From: RECO01 sp050485385
Lineage (GTDB): Bacteria > Pseudomonadota > Alphaproteobacteria > Geminicoccales > Geminicoccaceae
Assembly: GCA_050485385.1 (NCBI GenBank)
Contig: JBJHBG010000111.1
Coordinates: 1 to 16,044 of the forward strand
Reading direction: 5' to 3'
DNA length: 16,044 nt
The position numbers and the translations under genes are program-made. Below the pieces are notes generated by a model. That model saw only the letters and a program-made list of their open reading frames with translations, was not told the origin of the DNA and searched no databases. The stretch's first letter is position 1, and the number at the start of each line of letters is the position of its first letter. Of the stretch, positions 1-7,294 are shown piece after piece.

Positions 1-76
1 ACAGGCTTCGCACTCCCCGTTCCTGCCATCGCTTTCCTCCTTTCCACGCAGCCTGGGCCATCCCAGACTGCACGAC

Positions 77-84
77 AAGGAGGT
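77..84 (+). promoter_or_regulatory. Strong Shine-Dalgarno sequence
   Basis: AAGGAGGT is a near-perfect anti-16S match. It lies 9 nt before an ATG at 94, which opens only a 7-codon ORF (MLSFYYR, stop at 115-117). It lies 29 nt before the ATG at 114 that opens the 82-residue gene, which is too far for direct initiation there. No other good Shine-Dalgarno sequence precedes 114. Confidence 0.7.
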
Positions 85-93
85 TAAGAGGAC

Positions 94-117
94 ATGTTAT
101 CGTTCTACTATCGATGA
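94..117 (+). CDS. Possible 7-residue leader peptide (MLSFYYR)
   Basis: This ORF of seven codons plus a TGA stop has the best-placed ribosome-binding site in the area. Its stop overlaps the ATG of the next gene in an ATGA arrangement (114-117), the classic layout for translational coupling by re-initiation. It may be a true leader that feeds ribosomes to the downstream gene. Alternatively, a single-base error or frameshift between 94 and 114 separates the real N-terminus of the small membrane protein from its body. The peptide has no run of a single amino acid that would suggest attenuation by an amino-acid-starved ribosome. Confidence 0.35.
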   Translation: MLSFYYR

Positions 118-362
118 CGATAGTGCTCGTCGGGACGATTTACATCTACATATTGCTACCAGCCGGTATGGCGCGGAACCGCGGTCGGAGCCGATTGGGA
201 TGGGTCCTCGTGAGTCTGCTGTTCTCGCCACTACTGGCCTGCTTGCTTCTATGGCTCTTGGGCGAGGATCCGCACCGCCGCATGGCCGACTCTCGGATCG
301 AACCCACGGTTGGTCGAAGCGCTCGCACCTCAGCGACGTCCGGGCGCCAATTCTTGCGGTAG
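114..362 (+). CDS. Small two-helix membrane protein, function unknown
   Basis: The product has 82 residues. A hydrophobic segment at about residues 2-17 is followed by a basic, glycine-rich turn (ARNRGRSRLGW, residues 20-30), then a second strongly hydrophobic segment at about 31-50. The tail of about 30 residues is polar and rich in Ser, Arg and Thr. The pattern of a basic RGRS-LGW loop followed by a helix with an FSPLLA core recurs in small uncharacterised bacterial inner-membrane proteins, which supports this as a real gene, but I know of no function. The gene is convergent with the ABC operon that ends at 430. The start at 114 is the only upstream ATG in frame. It lacks its own Shine-Dalgarno sequence and probably depends on coupling to the leader ORF at 94-117. 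Confidence 0.6.
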   Translation: MTIVLVGTIYIYILLPAGMARNRGRSRLGWVLVSLLFSPLLACLLLWLLGEDPHRRMADSRIEPTVGRSARTSATSGRQFLR

Positions 363-429
363 GAGGCCGCGGGCGAAGCGTTGCGGCGCAGATGACCGGC
401 CCAGCGCGCCCGCTCGCCGCCCCGCGTCT

Positions 430-2052
430 CTACGAAGCCAGCTTCGCGAACTGCCAGTCGCGGCCGGGGGCGGCGTCGAACAGTTCCTTGGTGTAGGGGT
501 GCGCGGGCTTGGCGAAGACGTGGGCCGTGGGACCGGTTTCGACCACTTCGCCGTTCTTCATGACCAGGATGCGGTCGCAGATCTGGGCCGCGACGCGCAG
601 GTCGTGGGTGATGAACAGCACGGCGAGTTGAAACCGTTCGCGGATCGATTCCAGCAGGTCGAGCACCTGGGCCTGGACCGAGACGTCGAGGGCCGAGACG
701 GCCTCGTCGGCGATGAGGAGTTCGGGTTCGAGGATGAGGGCACGGGCGATGCAGATGCGCTGACGCTGGCCGCCCGAGAACTGGTGCGGATACCGGTCGA
801 CGGCCTTCGGATCGACGCCGACGAAGCCCAGCAGCTCCTGGGCCTTCGCCATCGCGGCTGCGGGTGTCTCGCCGTAGTTGATCGGTCCTTCGATCAGCGA
901 CGCACCGACGGTGCGGCGGGGGTTGAGCGAGCGGTAGGGATCCTGAAAAACGATCTGCACGCGGCGGCGGTGGCGGCGCAGTGCCCCGCCCTCGAGGCGG
1001 GCGAGGTCGGCATCCTGGAGGCGGACGACGCCGCCTGTGGGCTCGATCAGCCGGGCGATGCAGCGGGCGACGGTGGACTTGCCGGAGCCGCTCTCGCCGA
1101 CGATGCCGACGATCTCGCCCGCATCCACGCTGAGGTCGACGCCCTTGACCGCGTGCACCTCGCGGGTGCGCTCGAAGAAGCCGCCCATACGGTAGGTCTT
1201 TTCCAGCCGCTCGGTGGTCAGTACCGCCTTGCCCCCGCCGAGCCTGGGAGGTCGCGGCACCAGCGTCGGCACGGCGTCGATCAGCATCCGCGTGTAGGCG
1301 TGCTCCGGTCGCATCAAGATCGCCTCGGTCGTGCCCGTCTCGACGATGCGGCCCTTCTCCATGACGACGACGCGATGCGCGATCTCGGCCACCACGCCGA
1401 AGTCGTGGGTGATGAACAGCACGCCCGTGCCGTGCGCGTCCTGCAACTCGCGGACGAGCTTCAGGATCTGCGCCTGGGTGGTCACGTCGAGGGCGGTGGT
1501 GGGCTCGTCGCAGATGAGTAGGCCCGGCTCCATCACCAGCGCCATGGCGATCATGATGCGCTGCCGCTGACCGCCCGAGAGTTGGTGCGGAAACGAATGG
1601 GCGATGCGCGCCGGATCGGGCAGGTGCACCTGGGCCAGGATGTCGAGGATGCGGTCCTGGCGCTCCTTCCGGTCGAGCGTGGTGTGCAGGCGCAGGACCT
1701 CGTCGATCTGGTCGCCGCAGCGGACGACCGGATTGAGGGCAGTCATCGGCTCCTGGAACACCATCGCCATGCGGTCGCCCCGGAGGTCGCGCAGGCGCCG
1801 GGGCTTCGCGTTCAGAATCTCCTCGCCCTCCAGCTTGATCGAGCCGGCGACGGGGACGAGCTGGCCCGGCGGCAGCAGCCCCATGACGCTGTAGGCGGTG
1901 ACCGACTTGCCGGACCCGCTCTCGCCGACGACGCAGAGGATCTCGCCGGCATCGACGTGCAGGCTCATGTCCTCGACGGCGTATGGTCGGTCCGCGCCCT
2001 TGGGCAGCGAGACGGTGAGGCGGTCGACCTCGAGCACGCGGCGGACGGCCAT
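430..2052 (-). CDS. Dipeptide/oligopeptide (Dpp/Opp/Gsi-type) ABC transporter, fused dual ATPase
   Basis: This 540-residue protein holds two complete nucleotide-binding domains, equivalent to DppD and DppF joined in one chain as in GsiA. Domain 1 has Walker A GESGSGKS (43-50), Q-loop Gln100, signature LSGGQ (158-162), Walker B LLICDE (178-183) and switch His216. Domain 2 has Walker A (319-326), Gln370, FSGGQ (425-429), LLIADE (445-450) and His483. Each domain is followed by the oligopeptide-transporter tail with HAYT or HPYT. Domain 2 reads DEAVSALD where many relatives have DEPVSALD; this variant is common in Gsi-type ATPases. The reading frame stays open upstream to 2493, but the conserved N-terminus begins at the ATG at 2052. 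That ATG shares one base with the stop of the upstream permease (TGATG), so translation is probably coupled. It hydrolyses ATP on the cytoplasmic face to drive uptake. Confidence 0.95.
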   Translation of the reverse strand: MAVRRVLEVDRLTVSLPKGADRPYAVEDMSLHVDAGEILCVVGESGSGKSVTAYSVMGLLPPGQLVPVAGSIKLEGEEILNAKPRRLRDLRGDRMAMVFQEPMTALNPVVRCGDQIDEVLRLHTTLDRKERQDRILDILAQVHLPDPARIAHSFPHQLSGGQRQRIMIAMALVMEPGLLICDEPTTALDVTTQAQILKLVRELQDAHGTGVLFITHDFGVVAEIAHRVVVMEKGRIVETGTTEAILMRPEHAYTRMLIDAVPTLVPRPPRLGGGKAVLTTERLEKTYRMGGFFERTREVHAVKGVDLSVDAGEIVGIVGESGSGKSTVARCIARLIEPTGGVVRLQDADLARLEGGALRRHRRRVQIVFQDPYRSLNPRRTVGASLIEGPINYGETPAAAMAKAQELLGFVGVDPKAVDRYPHQFSGGQRQRICIARALILEPELLIADEAVSALDVSVQAQVLDLLESIRERFQLAVLFITHDLRVAAQICDRILVMKNGEVVETGPTAHVFAKPAHPYTKELFDAAPGRDWQFAKLAS

Positions 2053-2942
2053 CAGACCCGCCTCGCCAGCTTGGGATCGAGGGTGTCGCGCATGCCGTCG
2101 CCCATCATGTTCACGGCGAGCACGGTGAGGGCGAGCATGATGCCGGGGAAGAGGATATTGTGCGGATAGACCCGGAACAGCAGCCGGCCTTCGGCCATGA
2201 TGTTGCCCCAGGTCGGGATGTCGGTCGGGATGCCGACGCCGAGGAAGCTGAGGATGGCCTCGACCAGGATCGCCGAGGCGCAGACATAGGTGCCCTGGAC
2301 GATGAGGGGGGCGACCGTGTTGGGCACGATGTGGCGCGTGAGGATCAGGTGCGTCGGCGTGCCGACGGAGATTGCCGCCTCGACATAGGGCTCCTCGCGG
2401 ACCGAGAGCACGACCGAGCGGACGAGGCGGACGACGCGCGGTACCTCGGGGATCGAGACCGCGAGGATGACGGTGACCAGCCCGGCCCCCCACAAGGCCA
2501 CCAGCGCCAGGGCGAGCAGGATCGGCGGGATCGCCATGAGGCCGTCCATGACGCGCATGAAGATGCCGTCGAGCCAGCGGACATAGCCGGCGACGAGGCC
2601 GATCACGAGACCCAGCGAGACGGCGATGAGGCCGACCGTGAGCCCCACCACCAAGGAGACGCGGGCGCCGTAGATCACCCGCGCGAACAGGTCGCGGCCG
2701 AGCTGGTCGGTCCCCAGCCAGTGGGTGATCGTGGCCGTGCTGCCGTCGGCCAGAACCAGCATGCTCTCGGCGCCCGGCAGGCGGTTGCGGATGGAGGGGT
2801 CGAGATAGGACGGGTCGAGCGCCGTCAACCAGGGTGCGAGCAGCCCCATCAGGGCGATGGCCAGCAGCACCGCACCGCCCGCGCGGACGCTGCCATGGGC
2901 CAGCAGGGCCTTGACGAGGCCGGGGCGGGCGTCGGCGCTCAA
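2052..2942 (-). CDS. Peptide ABC transporter permease, DppC/GsiD type
   Basis: The product has 296 residues. A cytoplasmic N-terminus leads into a first membrane segment (about 20-40), then a periplasmic stretch with GTDQLGRDLFARVIYGAR (about 77-94), which is diagnostic of DppC-family permeases. The transmembrane-domain core follows and contains the EAA coupling loop with EAAISVGTPTHLILTRHIVPN. It forms the membrane channel with the DppB-like subunit encoded just upstream. The start is taken as TTG at 2942, overlapping the stop of dppB by four bases (TTGA), with GAGGA about 7 nt upstream. I see no better ATG or GTG in frame before the conserved region. The stop overlaps the start of the ATPase gene, giving a tightly packed permease-permease-ATPase unit. 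Confidence 0.93.
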   Translation of the reverse strand: MSADARPGLVKALLAHGSVRAGGAVLLAIALMGLLAPWLTALDPSYLDPSIRNRLPGAESMLVLADGSTATITHWLGTDQLGRDLFARVIYGARVSLVVGLTVGLIAVSLGLVIGLVAGYVRWLDGIFMRVMDGLMAIPPILLALALVALWGAGLVTVILAVSIPEVPRVVRLVRSVVLSVREEPYVEAAISVGTPTHLILTRHIVPNTVAPLIVQGTYVCASAILVEAILSFLGVGIPTDIPTWGNIMAEGRLLFRVYPHNILFPGIMLALTVLAVNMMGDGMRDTLDPKLARRV

Positions 2943-3880
2943 TAGCGGATCCTCGGATCGAGGAAGAGATAGGCGATGTCGATCAGGAGGTTGATCATCA
3001 CGTAGAGGAAGGAGAAGAGCAGGATCACCCCCTGGATCGTCGGGTAGTCGCGCGCGAGCACGGCGTTGACCGTCAGCCGGCCGAGGCCCGGGATGTTGAA
3101 GACGCTCTCGGTCACGACCACGCCGCCGATCAAGAGCGCGATGCCGACGCCGATGACGGTGACGATCGGCACGGCGGCATTGCGCAGCGCGTGGTTCAGC
3201 ACGACCTTCAACTCACCCTGCCCCTTGGCGCGGGCGGTGCGGACGTAGTCCTCGCCCAGCACCTCCAGCACGCTGGCGCGGGTGATGCGGGCGATGAGCG
3301 CAATGTAGATCACGGCCAGCGCCGTTGCCGGCATGATCATGCGCTCGAGGAACGGCCAGAAGCCTTCGGTGATGCTGGTGAAGCCCTGCACCGGCAGCCA
3401 TCTGAGCTCGACCGCGAAGACGTAGATCAAGGCGTAGCCGACGACGAAGACCGGCACCGAGAAGCCCGCGACCGAGAAGCCCATGACGAACTTGTCGAGC
3501 CAACTCCCATTTCGGTACGCGGCGAGCGTGCCGAGCGGCACGGCGATGACGATGGTGGCGACGATGGTGACGACGGCCAAGGACAGCGTCGGCTCGATCC
3601 GCGAGGCGATCAGCGAGGTCACCGGCTGACGGTAGAAGAAGGACTGGCCGAGATCGCCCTGAAGCAGATTGCCGCTCCAGATGCCGAACTGCACCCAAAG
3701 CGGCTGGTCGAGACCCAGCCGGTCGCGGATCTCGGCGATCTGCTGAGTCGTGGCGTTGTCGCCGGCCATGATCGCGGCCGGATCGCCCGGTGTCAGCCGC
3801 AGCATGAGGAAGACGAACAGCGCCACCATCAACAGCACGGGGATGGTGGCGGCGATTCGGCGAAGAAGGAAGCCGGCCAT
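2939..3880 (-). CDS. Peptide ABC transporter permease, DppB/GsiC type
   Basis: The product has 313 residues. The N-terminus (MAGFLLRRIAATIPVLLMVALF) is the usual DppB signature helix, followed by LTPGDPAA and, further on, LGLDQPLWVQFGIW. The permease core has about six membrane helices. The EAA loop reads EVLGEDYVRTARAKGQGE, followed by LRNAAVPIVTVIG, and the protein ends in FLDPRIRY, typical of the family. The frame is open further upstream to 3958, but that extension crosses the GC-rich palindrome and is not conserved-looking, so the ATG at 3880 is preferred. No clear Shine-Dalgarno sequence precedes it. The gene lies 168 nt downstream of the binding-protein gene, the only wide gap among the transporter genes. 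Confidence 0.93.
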   Translation of the reverse strand: MAGFLLRRIAATIPVLLMVALFVFLMLRLTPGDPAAIMAGDNATTQQIAEIRDRLGLDQPLWVQFGIWSGNLLQGDLGQSFFYRQPVTSLIASRIEPTLSLAVVTIVATIVIAVPLGTLAAYRNGSWLDKFVMGFSVAGFSVPVFVVGYALIYVFAVELRWLPVQGFTSITEGFWPFLERMIMPATALAVIYIALIARITRASVLEVLGEDYVRTARAKGQGELKVVLNHALRNAAVPIVTVIGVGIALLIGGVVVTESVFNIPGLGRLTVNAVLARDYPTIQGVILLFSFLYVMINLLIDIAYLFLDPRIRY

Positions 3881-3920
3881 GTTGGCTACGAGGCCGAAGG
3901 AAGGGTCAGAGGGCTGTTGG

Positions 3921-4002
3921 CCCCCTGCAACCCCCGGGCGTCGGCAAGCCGCCGCCACCCAAGTGGCGCAGGCGTAGCCTGCGCCGGGGGGTGCAAGGGG
4001 GG
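3921..4002. repeat. Imperfect outer inverted repeat of the intra-operon palindromic element
   Basis: A C-rich arm at 3921-3937 (CCCCCTGCAACCCCCGG) is nearly complementary to a G-rich arm at 3984-4002 (CCGGGGGGTGCAAGGGGGG). The arms flank the inner perfect hairpin at 3965-3985. The right arm is shared with the hairpin at 3994-4021, so the two structures compete. It occupies the gap between the solute-binding protein gene and the dppB-like gene. Confidence 0.6.
3965..3985. repeat. Perfect 9-bp hairpin (GGCGCAGGC-GTA-GCCTGCGCC)
   Basis: A 9-bp perfect stem with a 3-nt loop lies between the binding-protein gene and the permease genes. It has no T-tract on either strand, so it is not an intrinsic terminator by the usual criteria. 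In the minus-strand transcript it would be the second hairpin after the binding-protein stop codon and could protect the upstream mRNA from 3' exonucleases. Confidence 0.8.
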
Positions 4003-4021
4003 ACCATCAAGTCCCCCCTTG
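3994..4021. repeat. Perfect 11-bp hairpin (CAAGGGGGGAC / GTCCCCCCTTG)
   Basis: An 11-bp perfect stem with a 6-nt loop (CATCAA on the plus strand) begins 27 nt after the stop codon of the solute-binding protein gene in the direction of transcription. The position matches the REP-like or stabilising hairpins that often follow binding-protein genes in ABC operons and raise their expression relative to the permeases. C-rich sequence, not a U-tract, follows it in the transcript, so full termination is unlikely. It may be a copy of a genome-wide repeat. Confidence 0.8.
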
Positions 4022-4048
4022 GCTGCCTCGAGCCGTCGCGCCACAGGC

Positions 4049-5626
4049 TCAGCCGCCCGTCTTCGTGACGTTCCAGAAGAAGGGCGCCGGACCCTGCAGC
4101 ATGCCGTCGATCCGGTCGCCGCGGATGCCCATCGGCACGAAGTATTGACCGGCGTGCATGTGCGTGCCGATGTCCAACGCCCGCTCCTGAATGGCGAAGG
4201 CGATTTCCTTCTGCCGCTCCGGGTCGGTCTCCGTGGCGAAGTCGTTGCGCATGGCCTCCAGCTCGGCATCTTCCGGCCAGCCGAACCAGGCGTTGTCGCC
4301 GGTCGCGGTGAAGCCGGCCGCGGCGATGGGGTTCATGATGTCGGCGGCGACCCACGACGTCATGAAGGCGTTCCAGCCGCCATCGGCCGGCGCGTCCTTG
4401 CGGGCGCGGCGCGAGACCAGCGTCTGCCAGTCCATCGACTGCATGTCGACGGTGAAGCCGCCCTGGCGCAGAAGCTGTGCCGCCACCGGCGCCAGATTGG
4501 TGAGCACCTGGAGGTCGGTGGAGTGCATCAGCACCACCGGCGTACCGTCGTAGCCGGCCTCCTCCAGCAACTGGCGCGACAGGTCGAAGTCGGAGCGCAG
4601 CGTGATCTCGCCGCCGACGTCGGTCGCAAACGTCGTGTCGCAGGTGAAGATCGCGGCGCATTCGAGGTAGTAGTCGGGGTTGCCGATGACCGCGTCGAGG
4701 AAGGCGCGCTGGTTCAAGGCGGCGATGGCGGCCTGGCGCGCCTTCTGGTTGTCGAACGGCGGATGCAGCCAGTTCATGCGGAACATGTACTGGTTGCCGA
4801 GCGGGTTGATGCTGATGACCTCGACGTCGGGCTCGCCCTCGAGGATCGGCAACAGATCGTGGGCAATCTGCTCGACGATGTCGATCTCGCCGGTGATCAG
4901 CGCGTTCAGTGCGGTCTGCGCGTCCGGCATCACCACCCACTCGACCGTGTCGACGTGGGCAACCTTGCCGCCCGAGGCCCAGCTCGGCGGCTCGTTGCGC
5001 GGCACGTAGTCTTCGAACTTGCGGTAGACGACCCGGGTGCCCGGCTCCCAGGCGGCCTGATCGAACACGAACGGGCCGGAGCCGACGGGCTCCTCGATCT
5101 GCTCGTCGGCCGGCGTCGAGGCGATGCGCTCCGGCATGATGAAGGGCACGTTGGAACTGGGTTTGGCGAGCGACAGCTCGACGAGGCCGTAGGGCTCGCG
5201 CAGGCGGATCTCGAAGGTCCGCTCGTCGGGCGCGCTCAGTTCCTCGACGAAGGTCATGAGCTTCTGGCCCATCGAGTCGCGCTTGCCCCAGCGGTCGATG
5301 GAGGCTGCCACGTCCGCCCCGGTGACGGGCGCGCCGTCGTGGAAGACGAGGCCGTCCCGGAGCGTGAAGTTATAGACGAGGCCGTCGTCGGAGACGGTCC
5401 AGCTCTCCGCCATCTGTGGCTGCACGTTGCCCTCGGCGTCGGTGGCCAGGAGGGTGTCGTAGACCATGTAGCCGTGGTTGCGGGTGATGTAGGCCGTGGT
5501 CCAGATCGGATCGATGATCAACAGATCCGAATGCATGACCACCCGCAAGGTGGTGTCGGCGGCGGCGCTCCCCATGAGGCCGATCGCCAGGGCGCTGGCA
5601 ACGAGCGGCGGCGCTATTCTGCGCAT
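4049..5626 (-). CDS. Periplasmic peptide-binding protein (SBP_bac_5 family)
   Basis: This 525-residue protein is the extracytoplasmic receptor of the adjacent ABC importer. A Sec signal peptide (MRRIAPPLVASALAIGLMGSAAA) is probably cleaved after residue 23. No lipobox cysteine is present, so it should be a free periplasmic protein. Family-5 hallmarks include VYDTLLATDAEGNVQPQMAESW (about 55-76), FTLRDGLVFHDGAPVTGADV (87-106) and GSGPFVF (182-188). Two cysteines at 323 and 329 probably form a disulfide, as in many relatives. The ATG at 5626 has TTCTCCC on the plus strand (GGGAGAA in the mRNA) 5 nt upstream and opens the signal peptide. An in-frame ATG at 5710 would bury the signal and is rejected. 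The ligand cannot be read from sequence; a peptide, glutathione-like or opine-like compound is likely. Confidence 0.94.
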   Translation of the reverse strand: MRRIAPPLVASALAIGLMGSAAADTTLRVVMHSDLLIIDPIWTTAYITRNHGYMVYDTLLATDAEGNVQPQMAESWTVSDDGLVYNFTLRDGLVFHDGAPVTGADVAASIDRWGKRDSMGQKLMTFVEELSAPDERTFEIRLREPYGLVELSLAKPSSNVPFIMPERIASTPADEQIEEPVGSGPFVFDQAAWEPGTRVVYRKFEDYVPRNEPPSWASGGKVAHVDTVEWVVMPDAQTALNALITGEIDIVEQIAHDLLPILEGEPDVEVISINPLGNQYMFRMNWLHPPFDNQKARQAAIAALNQRAFLDAVIGNPDYYLECAAIFTCDTTFATDVGGEITLRSDFDLSRQLLEEAGYDGTPVVLMHSTDLQVLTNLAPVAAQLLRQGGFTVDMQSMDWQTLVSRRARKDAPADGGWNAFMTSWVAADIMNPIAAAGFTATGDNAWFGWPEDAELEAMRNDFATETDPERQKEIAFAIQERALDIGTHMHAGQYFVPMGIRGDRIDGMLQGPAPFFWNVTKTGG

Positions 5627-5683
5627 GGCGGTTCTCCCAGGATCCGACGGCCGTGGCAGCCTTCGATGCCTCGACCATAACCA

Positions 5684-5713
5684 CGCATGACAGGGCTGCA
5701 AGACGCTCATGCG
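5684..5713. repeat. Inverted repeat at the GGT / binding-protein junction
   Basis: CGCATGA (5684-5690) and TCATGCG (5707-5713) form a 7-bp inverted repeat with a 16-nt spacer, immediately after the stop codon of the Ntn hydrolase gene. A second, mutually exclusive hairpin, GACGC-TCAT-GCGTC, spans 5702-5715 and includes the stop codon. The function is unknown; it could be an operator, an mRNA processing site or chance. Confidence 0.35.
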
Positions 5714-7252
5714 TCAAGCGGCGGGTGCCACCGCGTCGGCCCAGGGATGACAGGCGGCACTCGTTCCCTCGACCGTGCCCGTGCGCGGATCGGCCACCAG
5801 CGCCGAGGGGATGGCGAAGTGCGGCGGGTAGACCGCTTCTTGGACCACCTCGATCGGCATGACGCGGGCGACGGCCTCGCGCGTCGCCTCGTCCAGCCGG
5901 GCATCGACGATGGCGACGTCGCCGCCGCTCACGTCCAGTCGCGGCCGGGTGAAGGCGGTACCGAGGTCGTCCTCCGCGTCCACCAGAAAGCTCGTGAGCT
6001 GGGCCACCGCCGGCAGGATGCGCCGGCCGCCGCAGGCGCCGAGTGCCGCCCGCCTGCCGTCCCCGAGGTCGACCAGCGTCGGACACATGTTGGCGAGCGG
6101 CTTGGCGCCGGGGGCGATCGCGTTGGGCTGATCCGGCCGCGGGTCGAACCACATCATGCCGTTGTTGAGCAGGATGCCCGTGTCCGGCAGCAGCACCTTG
6201 CTGCCGAAGAGCGAGAGCAGCGTCTGCGTCCAGGTGACGACCATACCGTCACTGTCGGCGACGACGAAATGGGTGGTGTTGCCGGGCTCGGCGGCGTGGC
6301 CCATGCGTACCAGCCGCTCGCCATAGGCGGTCTTGAGGGCTTCGGCGATGGCGGCGTAGGCGGCGGCATCCGGCCGGCCGCCCGCCCACGTCGAAGCCAG
6401 CCGCTCCAACGTGGCGCGCAGGCTGCGGCCGGCGAAGAGCCCGTCCATCGCCGTCACCGTGGCACCGCGATAGCCGAAGCGGAGCGGGCTCGCGAAGCGG
6501 GCGCGGTAGGCCTCGGTATCCTCGCGGGTGAGCCACGTACCCGCGGCCGCGGCCTCCGCCAGCCAGCGCGCAGCCAGTTCGCCACGATAGAAGTCGTCGG
6601 CACCGGCGGCGGCGAGCCGCCGGTAGGTCGCCGCGAGCCCGCTCGTGTCGACGGTGACGACGGCCTTGCGCCAGTCGGGCGACGGCGGCAGGCCGCCCGG
6701 CAGCCACGCCGCGCCCGCCGCCCCCTGCCGGCGCAGTTCCGCCGCGGCCGTGGCGACGATCAGGGTCGAGTACCAGTCGACCTTGTGGCCGGCCTCGGCG
6801 GCGGCCGCCGCCGGCTCCACCACCTCGGCCCAGCTCAACCGGCCGAAACGCTCGTGGGCCGCACCGAGGCCCGCGACCAGACCCGGCACGCACACGCTCG
6901 AGGGGCCCGCGACGTTCCTATCCTCCAACACGCCCGGCCAGGCGAAGAGATCGCCGCCCACGCCGCCGCTCAGGGGATAGGCCATCGGATCCAACGCCTT
7001 CGAGGCGATCATGCCAGCGTCGAGCGCCACCGGCTCCGCCCCGTCCGGCGGCTGGATCAGGGCGGCACAGCCGCCGCCGATGCCGCTCATCCACGGCTCG
7101 TAGACGCCCAGTGCCAGCGAGGTGGCAACCGCAGCGTCGACCGCATTGCCGCCCGTCGCCAGGACGTCGGCACCGATGGCGGCGGCGGCCCGGCTCTGGG
7201 CAACGACGAGCCCGCGCTCGCTCACCACCACGGACTTGGTGAAAACGGTCAT
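5714..7252 (-). CDS. Gamma-glutamyltransferase-family Ntn hydrolase with divergent substrate site
   Basis: The product has 512 residues. Members of this family self-cleave before a conserved Thr, which becomes the N-terminal nucleophile. Here GNTTHFVVADSDG places that Thr at residue 326, giving a large subunit of about 325 residues and a small one of about 187. The oxyanion Gly-Gly is kept (408-409, GACGGRR), as are GILLNN (359-364) and the N-terminal GGNAVDAAVA (34-43). The residues classical enzymes use to grip the glutamyl group are not conserved: E. coli Arg114, Gln430, Asp433 and Ser462-Ser463 correspond by my alignment to Gly, Gly365, Trp368 and Ala387-Asn388. The LLSLFGS and NNGMMWFDPRP signatures fit the YwrD-like branch. 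No signal peptide is visible, so it is probably cytoplasmic. The ATG at 7252 has AGAGGA 9 nt upstream. It probably processes the compound imported by the downstream transporter. Confidence 0.88.
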   Translation of the reverse strand: MTVFTKSVVVSERGLVVAQSRAAAAIGADVLATGGNAVDAAVATSLALGVYEPWMSGIGGGCAALIQPPDGAEPVALDAGMIASKALDPMAYPLSGGVGGDLFAWPGVLEDRNVAGPSSVCVPGLVAGLGAAHERFGRLSWAEVVEPAAAAAEAGHKVDWYSTLIVATAAAELRRQGAAGAAWLPGGLPPSPDWRKAVVTVDTSGLAATYRRLAAAGADDFYRGELAARWLAEAAAAGTWLTREDTEAYRARFASPLRFGYRGATVTAMDGLFAGRSLRATLERLASTWAGGRPDAAAYAAIAEALKTAYGERLVRMGHAAEPGNTTHFVVADSDGMVVTWTQTLLSLFGSKVLLPDTGILLNNGMMWFDPRPDQPNAIAPGAKPLANMCPTLVDLGDGRRAALGACGGRRILPAVAQLTSFLVDAEDDLGTAFTRPRLDVSGGDVAIVDARLDEATREAVARVMPIEVVQEAVYPPHFAIPSALVADPRTGTVEGTSAACHPWADAVAPAA

Positions 7253-7294
7253 GATCGGCGATCCTCTGGGCTGGGACGGATGGGACGCGCCCGG

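Noticed and set aside
53..66. CTGGG-CCAT-CCCAG hairpin upstream of the leader ORF
   Set aside because: The short stem has no T-tract and no adjacent gene end. It is too weak to call a terminator or operator.
433..446. CGAAG-CCAG-CTTCG hairpin at the end of the fused ATPase gene, considered as a terminator
   Set aside because: It has a 5-bp stem lying within the last codons and no T-tract on either strand.
2053..2493. N-terminal extension of the fused ATPase
   Set aside because: It overlaps the DppC-like permease in another frame and reads as His/Arg/Pro-rich noise. The conserved ATPase sequence begins at the ATG at 2052.
3191..5680. Open frame of about 830 codons on the plus strand
   Set aside because: It runs antisense to the permease and binding-protein genes. 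Its translation is rich in Arg, His, Asp and Gly with no domain pattern, as expected from a GC-rich reverse frame.
5674..5701. Possible sigma-70-like promoter (TTGCAG, 16 nt, TATGGT on the minus strand) before the binding-protein gene
   Set aside because: The -35 and -10 boxes match consensus at only about 3 and 4 of 6 positions, which is expected by chance. Transcription from the upstream gene explains expression.
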